From positions 120,598 to 184,597 of the forward strand of contig JAFRQD010000030.1 in assembly GCA_017428785.1 (NCBI GenBank): DNA of 64,000 nucleotides, in the 5' to 3' direction. The DNA comes from Bacteroidaceae bacterium. Its GTDB lineage: Bacteria > Bacteroidota > Bacteroidia > Bacteroidales > Bacteroidaceae. Shown here piece after piece: positions 62,901 to 64,000 of the stretch (positions are counted from its first letter, which is position 1; every line of letters begins with the position of its first letter). The notes beneath the pieces are model-generated. The model saw only the letters and a program-made list of their open reading frames with translations, searched no databases and had not been told where the DNA came from. The translations under genes were made by a program, and so were the position numbers.

Positions 62901-63295
62901 TCCTCGTGAAGGCTACACAGGCCAGCACCGAGCAGGTATTCAAAGGCGTTCAGGTTGTTGCTCCCACAGCTGAAGAAGTTAAGGTCGAAGGCACGAACTT
63001 CGACTTCGTAGGAACTTATGCTCCCATGACTGTTGCAGAAGGCGACTACTTCATTGGCAACGGCGCTCTCTACAAGAGTGCCGGCAACACCAGCCTCAAG
63101 GCCTTCCGTGCTTACATCAAGGCTAAGACCGAGGCTTCTGTCAAGATGTTCATCAACGGCGAAGAATTCGAGACCTCTATCAGCGAGATCAACGGTGTAG
63201 CCGAGAACGGTGTCATCTACAACCTCGCCGGTCAGCGCATCAGCAAGATGCAGAAGGGCATCAATATCGTGAACGGAAAGAAGGTTCTCTTCTAA
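59936..63295 (+). CDS. Large secreted multi-domain surface protein (1119 aa)
   Basis: Signal peptide MKKIKLLLAAMAAMVGMSVN ending in AQ. Three beta-sandwich domains of carbohydrate-binding appearance lie near residues 165-325 (NTFDVHQEIAGLPDGTYEV), 470-605 (KQTVENLPTGYYRLTAIAL) and 720-900 (KVTTLPAGSYVIKVAARA), separated by Ala-rich helical spacers (AYTAAANAIVEATNTAKAM). An Ig-like domain with MTRNIKADFNTVVLPFDLT follows, then the tail IYNLAGQRISKMQKGINIV plus NGKK. The last 120 residues resemble the partial protein at 2-370. The first two thirds are visibly richer in A/T than the neighbours. Probably a surface-bound glycan-binding protein. Confidence 0.8.
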   Translation: MKKIKLLLAAMAAMVGMSVNAQTWTGNEVGAGTFYLYNVGAQKFLNNGDPLQSWGTNAYLQTGFGLDVVIAEVSTGVYTIETNISNGGNDHFLGNSTWCDKPATNWTFRAVDGETNTYTYQIISDGQYLMANEGLDDVEMVGDPGSRTTSTYWKLVTEDDFKAAMQAKTYSATDPMDVSVFIKGRSFARNDGRNSIWTTSHNGGNWTWIGGSENKYYGNEAWNNTFDVHQEIAGLPDGTYEVKCSGFGTNGTTYIYGNTKMGQLQTDNSTSHGNSKEAKWKAIHEDNAFAGQTTGTFTLSGGNLTVGIKRETNKSQDWAVWDEFRLYYYGLDLSEFAATLAAAVNEAEAVQGTVPAAAYDNLAAVVTEQNKTYTTAAAYTAAANAIVEATNTAKAMQANYSRYQSVREAVLDINNGIDVTAADTAVEAATDNDGIDAAVSTLRNAFSTYLAGAGIADNQIDITAAMIDNAAPFTNADYWTVSQTPSFDATNRVAEFWNISGASIKQTVENLPTGYYRLTAIALGRPNHKGTLSANDFSVNLVGHFDQPSGNTTQGGSWFNDGNGVNELLFNLDNSTDVTIGITADATTGDHWTLWRSFQLEYLGTNPISLMTDRYNEALNAATATRDNADYVNVTGSERTNLQAAIDATPTTVAEYEAAIKSMNDAVAAFTAAKTNYDIYAKERALADAISTDIVVAAPTSAENALTQFRALKVAEYNYVATAYPYSATSKIGEFTSWERTGTLNGNTDVTFEALTSQHWSGEARTYYEQPANGWSTNANTTWTANYQKVTTLPAGSYVIKVAARAASSTSTQAKITCSAATLDGPIFNFGDTGKGITKSGVASFDEGEFCNNGNGRGWVWNYLPFTLTEETTVTMTVVAEAKGAYQWFSVCDGELLSMNDIATAVTYNDASANTIEDVDVANVTMTRNIKADFNTVVLPFDLTANQVQTVFGSGTEVYTFSETSTDPNDVTINFNKVIAGTITANVPVLVKATQASTEQVFKGVQVVAPTAEEVKVEGTNFDFVGTYAPMTVAEGDYFIGNGALYKSAGNTSLKAFRAYIKAKTEASVKMFINGEEFETSISEINGVAENGVIYNLAGQRISKMQKGINIVNGKKVLF

Positions 63296-63337
63296 TTCCT
63301 AAATCTTATCCCTTAATTCTTAAATAGGACAAAGACA

Positions 63338-63517
63338 ATGAAAAAGACATATATAATTCCTGCAATGATGGCGGTGCCTTTTGTTGCCACACAAGTGATT
63401 GCCGCCAGTATCACACATGTAGACGGTGACTCCGGACTCGACCTTGGCGAAGGCGATATCCCTGTTGAGGGCGATGTGAAGATCATCACTCCCGACCTTT
63501 GGGACAATGAATGGTAA
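63338..63517 (+). CDS. Small peptide of the MKKxYIxP type, 59 aa
   Basis: Reads MKKTYIIPAMMAVPFVATQ, then an IAASITHVDGDSGLDLGEGD segment, and ends in TPDLWDNEW. It starts 42 bases after the large secreted protein and is followed by a terminator 23 bases later. Same layout as 370-552: MKK-start, Pro at position 8, central Ala-Ala-Ser, acidic tail. The hydrophobic stretch here could be a signal peptide with cleavage near AAS. Short length and repetition beside two related surface proteins support a real gene. Function unknown. Confidence 0.68.
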   Translation: MKKTYIIPAMMAVPFVATQVIAASITHVDGDSGLDLGEGDIPVEGDVKIITPDLWDNEW

Positions 63518-63539
63518 GAGAAACCTAAACCGTTAACTG

Positions 63540-63593
63540 AAAAAAGCCCCGCTCGCAGCAGAAAAACAGACTGCGGACGGGGCTGTTTTTTTC
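63540..63593 (+). terminator. Intrinsic terminator after the small peptide gene
   Basis: Stem AGCCCCG / CGGGGCT, extended by CTCGCAG / CTGCG, followed by a run of eight T residues (63585-63592). Confidence 0.85.
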
Positions 63594-63606
63594 TTTCAGC
63601 ATTTAC

Positions 63607-63702
63607 CTTCTTCATTCGCAGGCTGCAAATGCAGGGACACAGCCTGCATCTGCCGCGCCGCAACCCGCATCCGTCCATACGCGGCTTGCAAATGAAGCAT
63701 GC
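63607..63702. repeat. Family B element (copy 5)
   Basis: Units of 21 bp from 63622 onward (GCTGCAAATGCAGGG, CCTGCATCTGCCGC, CCCGCATCCGTCC), ending GCTTGCAAATGAAGCAT; lead-in TTCTTCATTCG. Confidence 0.82.
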
Positions 63703-63770
63703 CACAGAGCCAAAAGGACATCCTCCTTGCCAAGAAGGATGAATGCCCAATGGCAAATATACATTTTCTA

Positions 63771-63795
63771 TTGGTGTCCGGTAAAAATATTTCAT
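63771..63795. repeat. TGTCCGGTA-type short repeat (copy 3)
   Basis: TTGGTGTCCGGTAAAAATAT followed by TTCAT. It matches 52371-52394 over its full length with three or fewer differences. Confidence 0.65.
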
Positions 63796-63851
63796 TATCT
63801 CTTGCCCCCTCCCAACCATCGGCATTTAGAGCAAGATGTAAGTGGCAGGGG

Positions 63852-64000
63852 CTTGGGACGCCCCAAAGGGGCAGAAAGATGTCAGCCCAGGGCAGCGCCC
63901 TGGGTATTGATATGCCGCGGCAAATGGCGCTCTGTAAGAGCAAAAGCACTAAAACCCAATCTTTTGCCCCTTTGGGGCGCAATCTACATCTGCGTCATAA
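63852..64000. repeat. Family C element (copy 2, runs to window edge)
   Basis: ACGCCCCAAAGGGGCAGAAA, CCCAGGGCAGCGCCCTGGG and TTTTGCCCCTTTGGGGCG in the same order as 17351-17512. The 3' limit cannot be judged because the window ends. Confidence 0.78.

Overview
This window looks like chromosome from a Bacteroidales bacterium, most likely Prevotella in the broad sense. Evidence read from the sequence: promoters with a TTTG box 19-20 bases upstream of TAnnTTTG(C); no strong Shine-Dalgarno sites; a Bacteroidota-type gene set (S9 dipeptidyl peptidase, fasciclin lipoprotein, HU-like DNA-binding protein, several polysaccharide hydrolases); and five secreted proteins ending in a related tail (IYNLAGQR...GINIxNGKK). 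The species cannot be fixed from sequence alone. I recognise no rRNA, tRNA, CRISPR array, transposase or phage gene.

Layout. 1-552: end of a large secreted protein plus a small MKK-type peptide. 1190-8061: housekeeping run (cysE, RlmL-like methyltransferase, S9 peptidase, purD, membrane protein). 8116-10293 (-): fasciclin lipoprotein. 10782-14458: three glycosyltransferases, then rnhB. 14487-17332: a secreted endonuclease/exonuclease/phosphatase-fold protein, then a coupled homologue that has lost almost every catalytic residue. 18354-23975: an 1873-residue repeat-rich surface protein. 24244-25832 (-): pyrH and a biotin ligase gene with a palindrome inserted in frame. 26158-30958: a GH2 hydrolase, a galacturonokinase-like kinase and a nucleotidyltransferase. 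31289-36747: rimP-nusA-infB-cvpA. 36775-39120: a GH88/DUF2264 fusion. 39117-43086: an unknown protein, an AAA+ ATPase behind a long structured leader, and a YhcH-family protein. 43266-47919: a second GH2 hydrolase and a solitary sufB. 47925-51494 (-): symporter, oxidoreductase and DUF1080 protein. 51710-52345 (-): HU-like protein. 53080-59749: membrane protein, lipoprotein with a CxxCH motif, and a GH128-like secreted hydrolase. 59936-63517: another large secreted protein with its small MKK-type peptide.

How the genes fit together. Secreted and lipoprotein products (GH2 twice, GH88/DUF2264, GH128-like, S9 peptidase, fasciclin) point to a cell that degrades glycans and peptides outside the cytoplasm. 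The GHMP kinase and nucleotidyltransferase could salvage a released sugar into a nucleotide sugar.

The most unusual layer is non-coding. At least four families of short interspersed repeats fill the gene junctions: 22-bp GC-rich palindromic arrays, 21-bp arrays, a CCCAGGGC element, and a long nested hairpin. Related simple repeats have entered coding sequence in frame in birA, sufB and a GH2 gene. In the GH2 gene a perfect 35-bp tandem duplication could act as a frame switch. Two further candidates are the structured leader with its own terminator before the AAA+ gene, and a 90-nt hairpin cluster just before the gene ending at 39117.
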